From Desulfovibrio sp. (GTDB lineage: Bacteria > Desulfobacterota > Desulfovibrionia > Desulfovibrionales > Desulfovibrionaceae), in NCBI GenBank assembly GCA_030145055.1, contig JAQYWK010000003.1, forward strand, positions 372,001-436,000: DNA of 64,000 bases, given 5' to 3'. Positions 36,021 to 44,242 of this stretch are shown one piece after another. The number at the start of each line of letters is the position of its first letter. Within the stretch, counting starts at the first letter, position 1. The notes below the pieces were generated by a model. It did no database searches and had not been told where the DNA came from. It worked only from the letters and a program-made list of their open reading frames with translations. Made by a program: the position numbers and the translations under genes.

Positions 36021-36848
36021 CTAAACAACTGCCCCTTGAGATCCCGTGTAAGCTTCGTTATTCTGTTCCTGATATGCGCGCATAGCCATTCTTGTTAGCG
36101 CAGACTGACCGTCAACTTCGCCGGCCCGACCCATGGGACCTTGGCCGCCTTGTCCTTGCCCCTCAGTTTGTCCGAAAACGCCAGCGAGACTCTGGTCACC
36201 ATCTGTGAAAGCCTGTCGCAATTCTTCAGTTGAAACTACTCCATCCTGATTCAAATCATACTCATCATATTCAACTTCGCTGTCGCTATCTGACTCCGAA
36301 GAAGATGAAGACGGGGTAGAACTTGCGGCGGCGCTAGAAACTTCTGCCCCTGGCGGTGGTGGAGGTGGTCCCATCGCGGACTCCAACTCTTCACCTGAAA
36401 TATTGCCATCACTATCGCCATCTAACACATTGAACAGATCTTCGGATAGGCCACTTTCTTCCATGCTAATCTGACTGTCACCGTCTAAATCAAGCTCATC
36501 CATGAAAGAATCAAGCATGTCACCCTGTCCGCCCTTGCCTCCGCCACCCTGCATCATAGTGCTTAGCTCGCCCATCCGCGCCTTTTCTTCGTGGCGCCTT
36601 TCCATATCGGCTAAGACTTCTTCTTCTGAAACCTGACTATCACCATCTGTATCAACAGAGGCAAACATGTCTTCGCTCATACTTGATTCTTCAAGACTGA
36701 GCAGGCCGTTTCCGTCTCCATCTTTCTTTTCAAATATCGAGCTTACTAAATCTTCCTTGCTCCCGCCCTCACGCGCCTCGCGCATTTTGGACATCATATC
36801 GGGAGACATGCCCGAATTCATGTAACTACCAACACCGAAAATACTCAT
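36021..36848 (-). CDS. EF-hand calcium-binding protein A (tandem pair)
   Basis: The 275-residue acidic protein carries five EF-hand-type loops: DGDGNGLLSLEE, DTDGDSQVSEEE, DLDGDSQISMEE, DGDSDGNISGEE and DLNQDGVVSTEE, at roughly residues 43, 66, 123, 145 and 200. Between the fourth and fifth is a low-complexity stretch (PPPPPPG then Ser/Ala/Asp-rich). No signal peptide is visible at the N-terminus. The start at 36848 is chosen because AAGGAGG lies six bases before it, while the ATG at 36854 abuts it. Its homologue is immediately upstream on the same strand. It likely binds Ca2+; the target is unknown. Confidence 0.75.
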   Translation of the reverse strand: MSIFGVGSYMNSGMSPDMMSKMREAREGGSKEDLVSSIFEKKDGDGNGLLSLEESSMSEDMFASVDTDGDSQVSEEEVLADMERRHEEKARMGELSTMMQGGGGKGGQGDMLDSFMDELDLDGDSQISMEESGLSEDLFNVLDGDSDGNISGEELESAMGPPPPPPGAEVSSAAASSTPSSSSSESDSDSEVEYDEYDLNQDGVVSTEELRQAFTDGDQSLAGVFGQTEGQGQGGQGPMGRAGEVDGQSALTRMAMRAYQEQNNEAYTGSQGAVV

Positions 36849-36985
36849 GACCATCCTCCTTGCTCAAATTTACCAATAAAAAGGTGGCAAAAAGTGCCAC
36901 ATTTATTCCTGATTAAAATATGAGCAAGATGCGTCCCACATTATATTAAGAAAAATTAAGAACTCTAAAGACGATAATATAAAAA

Positions 36986-37025
36986 ATAGGGCTTCCCAGA
37001 TCAAACTGGAAAGCCCTATTATCAT
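36986..37025 (-). terminator. Terminator after EF-hand protein B gene
   Basis: A 15-bp stem with one mismatch (AATAGGGCTT, then CCAG against CTGG, then AAGCCCTATT) has a T-run on the minus strand. It separates the two EF-hand genes into separate units. Confidence 0.75.
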
Positions 37026-37077
37026 AAGCTTTTAATAGAAGTAGATTGTTTTATTAATTCTTATAAAAATTTAAACT

Positions 37078-37887
37078 TTATATCATTGCACTCTGCGAAC
37101 CGATATATTGTTCACTCATCTGGTTATGATATCCTCGCATAGCCCTTTGAGTCATTGCGGATTGCTGACCTCCAAAATCATTTAATGAAGGTCCATTCTC
37201 TCTCATTTCTCTAACGCGTGCGCCATTGGCACTGAAAAGCCCTTCAACACTCTGACTACCCTGACCCGCAGCTTCTTTAATCTCGGCTTCCGAGACAATT
37301 CCATCCTTATTCAGGTCATATTCGTCAAACTCTTCTTCTTTATCAGAGCTCCCTTTTCCACCACCTGATCCAGAAGGGTTTTGCAAACCGGCAATCTCGC
37401 CCATAGATTCTTTAAGTTCTTGACCTGAAATTTTTCCGTCACCATCTACGTCAAGAACCTGAAAAAGTTCTTCGCTTAGACCGCTTTCTTCTAGGTTAAT
37501 CAAACTATCGTCATCGAGATCAAGAGCATCAACGAGAGACTCAGCGTTAGTGTCATGATTTGCATACTGCTTTAGGCCTTTACCACCGCCCTGCATCATC
37601 ATGCTGAGTTCGCCCATAAACGCCTTTTCAGCATGCCGCTTTGCCACATCACCTAAAACGTCTTCTGAATTCCGACCATCACCATCTGTATCAACAGAGG
37701 CAAACATGTCTTTGCCCATGCCGGCTTCTTTAATACGGGCTAATCCGTTTTTTTCTCCATCTTTCTTTCCAGATATCGCACCGACAAAACCGTCCCGATC
37801 CCCGCCTTCGCGCGACTCACGCATTTTAAACATCATATATGGGGACATCCCCGAATTTGTATAACTGTCAACACCAGAAATACTCAT
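37078..37887 (-). CDS. EF-hand calcium-binding protein B (tandem pair)
   Basis: The 269-residue product is a paralogue of the neighbouring EF-hand protein: both begin MSI-GV-SY-NSGMSP and end in QxxYxGSQxA-(V/I). Intact loops are DTDGDGRNSEDV-like, DVDGDGKISGQE and DLNKDGIVSEAE. The first loop (DGEKNGLARIKE) and the third (DLDDDSLINLEE) have lost or changed ligands. This suggests that B has diverged towards fewer calcium sites. AAGGAGG precedes the ATG at 37887. The pair arose by duplication; the retained ends suggest a shared N- and C-terminal function, perhaps binding a partner. Confidence 0.75.
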   Translation of the reverse strand: MSISGVDSYTNSGMSPYMMFKMRESREGGDRDGFVGAISGKKDGEKNGLARIKEAGMGKDMFASVDTDGDGRNSEDVLGDVAKRHAEKAFMGELSMMMQGGGKGLKQYANHDTNAESLVDALDLDDDSLINLEESGLSEELFQVLDVDGDGKISGQELKESMGEIAGLQNPSGSGGGKGSSDKEEEFDEYDLNKDGIVSEAEIKEAAGQGSQSVEGLFSANGARVREMRENGPSLNDFGGQQSAMTQRAMRGYHNQMSEQYIGSQSAMI

Positions 37888-38146
37888 GCCTGTCCTCCTT
37901 ACTTCCCGTTAACTAAGAATAGGGGCAAAAAATGCCGCGTTTATCCCAGATTAGAATATCTGCAAGATGCATCCCATATTTTGGTAAGAAAACTATAAAG
38001 GTTCATGTCACATCATAACCAATGATAGACCCGTCCCACTAATTATGATTAAATAGTTAAGAATAAAAATGTTGTTCATTTCACTACATAAGATAACATC
38101 AACCTATTTTTGCAGAATGTTACCACTAAACAGGGAAAAATAAGTT

Positions 38147-40030
38147 ATGGATAACAACGCATACGACTCTCACTCCTTGGAGCCAAAAACTAATACCACA
38201 TGGCTACCGATCTTTATTGGAGTGCTACTCTTTACTTTGACCTTGGTCTTCTGGTGGACACTAAGAGAAGCGGATCGCACAGATACTAGAAACCTTGTGA
38301 AGCAACATGCCGACAAACTTTCAGCCGATATTCAAGCTGATCTTCGCTCCAGAATCCCAGCTTTACAACGTATTGTGGGCAGATGGGAATTTAATGGAGG
38401 AACATCTAAGGCTAGTTTTCTCGACGATGCAGGGCATTACATTCACGACTTACCGGGGTTCCAAGCTATAGGATGGGTCGACAAAAATTTCCGTGTTACG
38501 TGGATTGTTCCGTTAATGGGGAATGAACAGGCCGTTGGGCTAGATCTAGGTTTTGAAAAAAACAGACACATATCTCTCGAAAAAGCAAAAATGAGCAAAG
38601 CTCCAACAATGACGGACACCATTGAACTGGTCCAAGGTGGCAAGGGGTTTATTGTATATTTCCCGATATATGTTAATCAGACTTTTAATGGCTTCATCTC
38701 CGCAGTTTTCAGAACACAGCCATGGTTGGACCACATATTTAGAACAGAAGACACATTCAATGATTACAATTATTTCGGCGTAAATGTAGAAATAAACGGA
38801 GCCTCTATTTACAAACCGAAAGGGTGGGATGAGCTTCAGGAAGATCCTTTTGATGAAACTACATCCGCTGTAATTATGGACCACCAATTTACTATCACGT
38901 GCCGCCCTACTCAATTGTTCATAGATCACCATCATAAAAGTTATCATCCCTCAATAGTCTTATTTGTTGGAACAATTCTGACGCTTCTTATTTCTTTTGT
39001 AGTCCACTTACTCCAAAAAACATCTGCAGAAGCGTGGCGAACATATTCAGCTCGGAAAACATTAGAATTCGAAGTGCAAAACCACGAAAAGACAACAAAA
39101 GAGCTTCAGCATGCATCTGCCCGATTAACTTTGGCCGCAAAAGCCGGGAAAATCGGTATATGGGTTTGGGATATTGCTGCGGGCACTCTGACATGGAATG
39201 ATAGAATGTTTGAGCTATATGATATTCCGCCTGACATTAACCCCAACTACGAAACGTGGCGTGGATCTCTTCATCCTGAAGATGCTGACGAAGCTGACAC
39301 CAAACTTAAAGACGCTGTCGAAGGCAAAGGAACTTTTGATACGGAATTCCGTATTATAAATTCGAGCGGAGAAATCAAATATATTCACGCTGCAGCAAAA
39401 GTAGAACGCGACGCAACGAATAATCCAATACGTGTAACTGGCGTAAACTGGGATGTTACAAACCAGAAAGAAACCGAAGAACAAATACGTCACATGGCCA
39501 CACACGATGTCCTGACAGGTTTACCAACTCTAAAACTTGCCAAAGACCGAGTAGGTATGGCCTTTGCCATAGCCCAGCGTAAAGAATTGCTGACGGCAGT
39601 AATGTTCGTCGACCTTGATGGCTTCAAAAATGTTAACGACACACTAGGGCATGATGCCGGAGATGCTGTACTGCAAGAAACAGCCAAGAGACTGCTTTCA
39701 TGCGTGAGAAAAGTAGATACAGTCGCCAGAATTGGCGGCGATGAATTCTTGATTGTTTTAAATGAGCTAAATTCTAAACAAGATATGGAAACTATTGCCG
39801 GAAAAATTGTTACATCTATAGCAATACCATTTATTCATAAAAGCAACCAAGTCACCGTGGGAGCTAGCGTAGGAATAGCTGTATGCACAGCATCCTGTGC
39901 GAAAAATGACATCGAAAGGCTTATTAAGGAAGCTGACGAAGCTATGTATTCCATCAAAAAAACCGGTAAAAATGGATATGCTTTTGCTGAGTCTGAATAT
40001 TTAAATACGGATGAAAACGCTGACATATAA
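38147..40030 (+). CDS. CHASE-PAS-GGDEF membrane diguanylate cyclase
   Basis: The 627-residue protein has a first membrane helix (WLPIFIGVLLFTLTLVFWWTL), a periplasmic CHASE-type domain (about 60-250: FLDDAGHYIHDLPGFQAIGWVD then PIYVNQTFNGFISAVFRTQPW), a second helix (IVLFVGTILTLLISFVVHLL), a PAS domain (about 325-440) and a GGDEF domain. The catalytic GGDEF begins at residue 530, and an RxxD inhibition site (RKVD) lies five residues upstream, so it should synthesise cyclic-di-GMP and be product-inhibited. MATHDVLTGLPTLKLAKDR is the usual domain start. No clear ribosome site precedes the ATG (GGGAAAAATAAGTT). Confidence 0.9.
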   Translation: MDNNAYDSHSLEPKTNTTWLPIFIGVLLFTLTLVFWWTLREADRTDTRNLVKQHADKLSADIQADLRSRIPALQRIVGRWEFNGGTSKASFLDDAGHYIHDLPGFQAIGWVDKNFRVTWIVPLMGNEQAVGLDLGFEKNRHISLEKAKMSKAPTMTDTIELVQGGKGFIVYFPIYVNQTFNGFISAVFRTQPWLDHIFRTEDTFNDYNYFGVNVEINGASIYKPKGWDELQEDPFDETTSAVIMDHQFTITCRPTQLFIDHHHKSYHPSIVLFVGTILTLLISFVVHLLQKTSAEAWRTYSARKTLEFEVQNHEKTTKELQHASARLTLAAKAGKIGIWVWDIAAGTLTWNDRMFELYDIPPDINPNYETWRGSLHPEDADEADTKLKDAVEGKGTFDTEFRIINSSGEIKYIHAAAKVERDATNNPIRVTGVNWDVTNQKETEEQIRHMATHDVLTGLPTLKLAKDRVGMAFAIAQRKELLTAVMFVDLDGFKNVNDTLGHDAGDAVLQETAKRLLSCVRKVDTVARIGGDEFLIVLNELNSKQDMETIAGKIVTSIAIPFIHKSNQVTVGASVGIAVCTASCAKNDIERLIKEADEAMYSIKKTGKNGYAFAESEYLNTDENADI

Positions 40031-40060
40031 CTAAAAATATAACGACGTCTGCTGTACGAG

Positions 40061-40101
40061 AATAGGCTGGTTAACTTAATTGTTAGCCAGCCTATTTTTC
40101 T
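40061..40101 (+). terminator. Terminator after the GGDEF gene
   Basis: A 15-bp stem (AATAGGCTGGTTAAC with GTTAGCCAGCCTATT, one G-U) is followed by TTTTT. The GGTTAAC core recurs in other terminators of the window. Confidence 0.9.
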
Positions 40102-40276
40102 TTCTACTGCCCCCCTCTCGAGATACAAATTTACTCTCACCAATAGCCGAGGGCACTCAATAGACATAAGCATATTAATTTGACATTAACCTATATTAAA
40201 ACTAACTAGCAATATCTATTCAGCTATCAAAGTATTCTTTAAACATAATCCAACTAACAAAAAGGAAGAAATACTA

Positions 40277-40798
40277 ATGAACCTTAAAACAATATCACTT
40301 CTGCTATCAATAGGACTAATCTTATTTGGAGCGAGCGGTTGCTCGGTATACATGGCTGCAAATCAAGATGATGCAAAAGAAATGTCTATCATAACCGAAG
40401 GTCAGCCGAGATCTGTTATGCTAGGAGAATTCGGACAACCAGTCAGCACCGTTAATAGAGCTGATGGAACTGTTGAGTATGATGTCTTTTCATTTAGAGA
40501 TGGATATTCAGGCGGAGCGAAAGCCGGGAGAGCGCTGTTCCATGGAGTTGCGGATGTATTCACATTGGGCTTGTGGGAAGTTATAGGTACTCCCGTTGAA
40601 GCTGTCGCAAATGGTGATCAAATGTCGTACAAAATATTCTATGATGAACACGGAGAGGTCTCAAATATTGTCCCCCTCTCAAAAGATGCACAGAAATATG
40701 ATAGAAAACGGACAGGGCGCGCAGCCCCACAAACAACTCAATCCGCAGCGAACACGCAAAAGACTGAGGGTTTAAAACAAGAAAGCCACTCAAACTAA
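40277..40798 (+). CDS. Predicted lipoprotein of unknown function
   Basis: The 173-residue product has a lipoprotein signal with lipobox ASGC (Cys22) followed by SVYMAANQDD. The middle has a Gly-Gln-Pro element (LGEFGQPVSTVNRADGTVEYDVFSF) reminiscent of BamE/SmpA-type small outer-membrane lipoproteins, and a Gly/Ala-rich hydrophobic stretch (AGRALFHGVADVFTLGLWEVIGTPVEAV, about 80-107). Its C-terminal tail is polar and low-complexity. AAGGAAG precedes the ATG. It stands alone between two terminators. I do not recognise its function; a beta-barrel-assembly-like role is only a guess. Confidence 0.65.
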   Translation: MNLKTISLLLSIGLILFGASGCSVYMAANQDDAKEMSIITEGQPRSVMLGEFGQPVSTVNRADGTVEYDVFSFRDGYSGGAKAGRALFHGVADVFTLGLWEVIGTPVEAVANGDQMSYKIFYDEHGEVSNIVPLSKDAQKYDRKRTGRAAPQTTQSAANTQKTEGLKQESHSN

Positions 40799-40840
40799 TC
40801 ACACGCTATAGAAAACAAATTACCCTGCTCCCTCAAAAAA

Positions 40841-40881
40841 ACAGGCTGGTTAACAATCAAGTTAACCAGCCTGTTTTTTTA
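40841..40881 (+). terminator. Terminator after the lipoprotein gene
   Basis: A 14-bp perfect stem (ACAGGCTGGTTAAC and complement, loop AATCAA) is followed by seven T. Confidence 0.92.
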
Positions 40882-41248
40882 GATTGTTCCGCATCATAAA
40901 CCGTTAGAATTTAGTCCCTACCAACAACGCAAAAAAGCGACTAATTAGTGTGTAATTACTTTTTTCAAGTGTTTTTAGAGACAAAATAAAATAAAATATC
41001 AGCCAAAACCTTAAAAAAATGATCAACGATCCCTTTGAGATACTAGAACTCTCTAGTGAGATAAAATCTAAGTATAGCGATCCGATATTTTTTTTAACAA
41101 AGTACATATTATTAAATCAATAAAATCCATCAGCCCAGTATTTTTAACAGTTAAGACTATTATTTTTTGCTTACCGCAGGTTTTATCACAGACTATTTAA
41201 CCCTTAAATAGAGGGCAAAAAAGAGTAGTGTTTTTTTCTTATATCCCC
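40882..41248 (+). other. AT-rich region upstream of hmcA
   Basis: This gene-free stretch is strongly AT-rich. A 67-codon minus-strand frame in it has no good ribosome site and looks like a composition effect. A perfect inverted repeat CTATTTAA-ccc-TTAAATAG at 41193-41211 lies about 40 bases before the hmc -35 and may be an operator. Confidence 0.5.
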
Positions 41249-41249
41249 C

Positions 41250-41279
41250 TTGACGAGATCGCAAATAATAACATACCTA
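41250..41279 (+). promoter_or_regulatory. hmcA: Candidate hmc promoter
   Basis: TTGACG (41250-41255) is a good -35, but the -10 (TACCTA, 41274-41279, spacer 18) is weak. This fits a regulated promoter needing an activator or relief by a repressor. Confidence 0.45.
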
Positions 41280-41286
41280 ACGAGCA

Positions 41287-41340
41287 GGTAAAATTACCCA
41301 TCAAGTCGGGAGGTATTAATACCTCCTACATAGATAGGTA
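41287..41340. promoter_or_regulatory. Three GGTA motifs at 25-base period (candidate hmc operator)
   Basis: GGTAAAATTACC (41287-41298) and GGTATTAATACC (41312-41323, inside the 18-base perfect palindrome 41309-41326) both have GGTA-N4-TACC symmetry. A third GGTA half-site starts at 41337. The three start positions are exactly 25 bases apart, just downstream of the candidate promoter. Confidence 0.5.
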
Positions 41341-41360
41341 ATGAGGCGCGTCGAATCGAT

Positions 41361-41424
41361 GTGCCCGGGTTTTTTATAATGCTGACTGCTCCCGCTGAGG
41401 GAATATGAGTCGGCGGGACCCGGA
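41361..41424 (+). promoter_or_regulatory. Structured hmc leader RNA (nested hairpin)
   Basis: Three nested stems can be drawn: outer CCGGGT (41365-41370) with ACCCGG (41418-41423), middle CTGACT (41382-41387) with AGTCGG (41408-41413), inner TCCC (41390-41393) with GGGA (41399-41402). A T-run lies inside the outer stem, not after it. It matches no riboswitch class I know. Confidence 0.5.
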
Positions 41425-41502
41425 AAACACGAGGCGAGGCAACGAAGGGAGTGTAGCATACAGCTGCATAGTCCAATGCTTTGAGAGAGGGGAATCGAAA
41501 TT

Positions 41503-43167
41503 ATGGCAAACGGAAAAAAATTATTGCGATTGTCCAGTATTCTACTCGTCCTTGCTGGGGTGCTCGGCTTCCATATGGAAGCTATGAGCATGGTAGGAAC
41601 CCCGCAGGCCGAAGGCAAACAGCGTCCTGATCTTATTATGATCGACGATATTGCTGCTCAGGGAAAACTGGAATTGCCCGCAGTCGTGTTTTTGCACGAT
41701 GCACACACCAAGGCGGTAGCAGAACAGGGTAAAGACTGTACTGCATGTCACCAAAAAAACAAGGATGTCACTTCACTCAAATTCATGAGATATGAAGACG
41801 GCACTCCAGACGAACTCAAGGAAATTTATCACAACGGCTGTATCAGCTGTCACGTGAAGGATGCCGCTGCAGGCAAGAAAACCGGCCCTCAGGTCGGCGA
41901 ATGTCGCAGTTGTCACCAAGCTGACCCTGAGTACAAAGCGGAACGCGCTAAAGCGAGCATGGATAACACCTTGCATTTCCGTCATTGGGACTCAAAAATC
42001 ATCAAGAATGATGCAGGTCAGGAAACAAACTGTGGAAGCTGTCACCACGAATACAATGAGCAGAGCAAAAAGCTCGTATACGTGAAAGGACAAGAAGAAA
42101 GCTGTACTGTTTGCCACACCGCCAAACCTGAAGGTGATGTCAAACTGAACACTTCTGAAGCTTTCCACGGCCAGTGTGTAACCTGTCACATGGAATTAGC
42201 AACAGCCAAAGCCAAGAAATTCGGCCCAGTACAGTGTGCCGGATGTCATGGCCTTGCTGAAGCAGCAGACATTAAAGCTGACGACGCTCAGTTGCTGAAA
42301 AAGATAGGCGGAGTTTTACCTCGTCTACCTAGAAAACAGCCTGATGCTGTCCTTCTGACTGCTCCGGCTCCAAAAGATGCATCCGCCAAGACTGAAGTCA
42401 AAGGCAAAATGTATCCGGTAGCTTTCAATCACAAAGCTCACGAAAATAACACAGAATCCTGTGGATCTTGTCACCACCAGACTCTTAAAAAATCCTGCTC
42501 CGAATGTCACACCGCGCAGGGTTCTAAAGAAGGTGCTTACATTACTCTCGATAAAGCAATGCATAACCCAGACAGCGCACAGAGCTGTGTAGGTTGTCAT
42601 GCTCTTAAACAGAAAGATCCTAACTGTGCCGGCTGTCATGAATTGATGGCTAAAAAGACCATTCAGTCAGAAGCGACTTGCGCTGTCTGTCATGAAGTAC
42701 CTCAAAATGATACTGACCCAGCAACTCTAGAAGCCTCCGCCAAGGCAGATGTTGCAGCAGCTCTTATCATTGAGAGACCTACTTCCCCGACAATGCTTGA
42801 TACTGCTGACATTCCTGAATTCGTAAACATTGATGTAATGTCCAACGAATACAAGGCTAGCAAGCTTCCTCACCGTAAGATTGTCCTCACTTTAGTTGAG
42901 AACATGAAAGGCAACTCCTTAGCTAATACGTTCCACAGCACACCGTTGACTGTCTGTGCAAGCTGTCACCACAACAGCCCAGCATCTAAGACTCCTCCAA
43001 CTTGTGCAAGCTGTCACGCCAACGCGTCACAGAAGACCAAAGACGGACGTCCAGCACTTAAGGCAGCCTATCACGGCCAGTGTATGACATGTCATGAAAG
43101 CATGGAACTTAAGAAGCCTGTTTCCACTGACTGTTCATCCTGTCACGAACCGAAAAAGAACGGCTAG
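41503..43167 (+). CDS. hmcA: Sixteen-heme periplasmic cytochrome c HmcA
   Basis: The 554-residue protein has a Sec signal (KKLLRLSSILLVLAGVLGFHMEAMS) and exactly sixteen CxxCH motifs, from CTACH at about residue 79 to CSSCH near the C-terminus. This number identifies it as HmcA, the high-molecular-weight cytochrome of Desulfovibrio. It accepts electrons from periplasmic hydrogenases and formate dehydrogenase through cytochrome c3 and passes them to the membrane-bound HmcB-F. A gap without hemes separates motifs 7 and 8 (residues about 250-315). The 620-bp upstream region has palindromes and a leader structure. AGGGGAA precedes the ATG. It is the first gene of hmcABCDEF. Confidence 0.96.
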   Translation: MANGKKLLRLSSILLVLAGVLGFHMEAMSMVGTPQAEGKQRPDLIMIDDIAAQGKLELPAVVFLHDAHTKAVAEQGKDCTACHQKNKDVTSLKFMRYEDGTPDELKEIYHNGCISCHVKDAAAGKKTGPQVGECRSCHQADPEYKAERAKASMDNTLHFRHWDSKIIKNDAGQETNCGSCHHEYNEQSKKLVYVKGQEESCTVCHTAKPEGDVKLNTSEAFHGQCVTCHMELATAKAKKFGPVQCAGCHGLAEAADIKADDAQLLKKIGGVLPRLPRKQPDAVLLTAPAPKDASAKTEVKGKMYPVAFNHKAHENNTESCGSCHHQTLKKSCSECHTAQGSKEGAYITLDKAMHNPDSAQSCVGCHALKQKDPNCAGCHELMAKKTIQSEATCAVCHEVPQNDTDPATLEASAKADVAAALIIERPTSPTMLDTADIPEFVNIDVMSNEYKASKLPHRKIVLTLVENMKGNSLANTFHSTPLTVCASCHHNSPASKTPPTCASCHANASQKTKDGRPALKAAYHGQCMTCHESMELKKPVSTDCSSCHEPKKNG

Positions 43168-43186
43168 CCCGAAGGAGAACTGATAA

Positions 43187-44242
43187 ATGTTACGCAGAAC
43201 ATTCCTCGGAATGCTAGGCACAGCCTGTGTGGGAGCCTCAATTCCTGGTGTAGCTTCGGCTAGTAAGGAATTTACCGGTCACCCCGGCAGCAACGGCGTT
43301 CTTTTTGACGCCACGCGCTGCATAGGTTGTCGCAAATGTGAAGAAGCCTGTAATAAAGTCAACGACTTGCCCGTTCCGGACAAGAAGTATGATGACTTAA
43401 CAGTGCTCGACACTAAACGCAGAACCGATGCCAAGACTCTTACTGTAGTCAATAAATACAAGGCCGATAAAGGCCCTCTATTCCGCAAGTCGCAGTGTAA
43501 CCACTGTTTGGAGCCAGCATGTGCTTCAGCTTGTTTCGTAAAAGCATTCAAAAAACTGCCTAACGGCGCTGTCGTCTATGACGAATCAGTCTGTGTAGGT
43601 TGTCGCTACTGTATGGTAGCATGCCCATTCTCAATACCAGCTTACGAATACGACGAGCCTCTTACTCCTAGAGTAATGAAGTGTACCATGTGTGCGCCTC
43701 GCTTAGCTGAAGGCAAATTGCCTGGCTGTGTTGAGTCTTGTCCTAAAGAAGCCCTAGTTTACGGCGAAAGAGATGAACTCATCAAAATCGCTCGCAAACG
43801 TATTGAACGCAATCCCGACCGTTACGTTGATCACCTTTACGGTGAGAAAGAAATGGGCGGAACCAGCTGGCTTTACCTCTCTGGAGTACCTTTCACTGAG
43901 ATCGGAATGCGCGAAGATTTGGGAACCAAATCTGCACCTGAACTCACTGCAGGCGCACTAGCTTCTGTACCTATGGTTGCCGGCCTCTGGCCTGTGCTTC
44001 TCGGTGGTATCTACGCTATCAGCAAACGCAAAGACAAAGTTGCTAATGAAGAGAAGAAAGAAGCGGTTGCTAACGCTATTGCCAAGGCAAGCGAACAGGC
44101 AGAAAAGACCCTTTCTGAAGCCCTTTCAAAGGCTGATGTCGCTAACAAGCGTCAGATCGAAGTAGAGGTCAAGAAAGCTGTTGAAGACGCTCTGACTCCT
44201 AAAGAAGAAGAGTCTGACGAAAACAGCGAGGGGGAATCCTAA
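43187..44242 (+). CDS. hmcB: Hmc complex iron-sulfur protein HmcB
   Basis: The 351-residue protein begins with a twin-arginine-like signal ([24 protein letters not shown]), which fits a periplasmic ferredoxin domain. Cys clusters for four [4Fe-4S] centers are visible: [13 protein letters not shown] near residue 45, [14 protein letters not shown] near 103, [13 protein letters not shown] near 137, and [24 protein letters not shown] near 168. A membrane segment ([19 protein letters not shown], about 263-282) anchors it. A long charged tail ([18 protein letters not shown] and [10 protein letters not shown]) looks coiled-coil. Its last base pair overlaps the hmcC start (TAATG). Confidence 0.94.
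   Translation: MLRRTFLGMLGTACVGASIPGVASASKEFTGHPGSNGVLFDATRCIGCRKCEEACNKVNDLPVPDKKYDDLTVLDTKRRTDAKTLTVVNKYKADKGPLFRKSQCNHCLEPACASACFVKAFKKLPNGAVVYDESVCVGCRYCMVACPFSIPAYEYDEPLTPRVMKCTMCAPRLAEGKLPGCVESCPKEALVYGERDELIKIARKRIERNPDRYVDHLYGEKEMGGTSWLYLSGVPFTEIGMREDLGTKSAPELTAGALASVPMVAGLWPVLLGGIYAISKRKDKVANEEKKEAVANAIAKASEQAEKTLSEALSKADVANKRQIEVEVKKAVEDALTPKEEESDENSEGES

Noticed and set aside
40904-41107. A 67-codon minus-strand frame in the region upstream of hmcA.
   Set aside because: The region is extremely AT-rich, no ribosome site is present, and the hydrophobic, Phe/Leu/Ile/Ser-rich translation is typical of such DNA.
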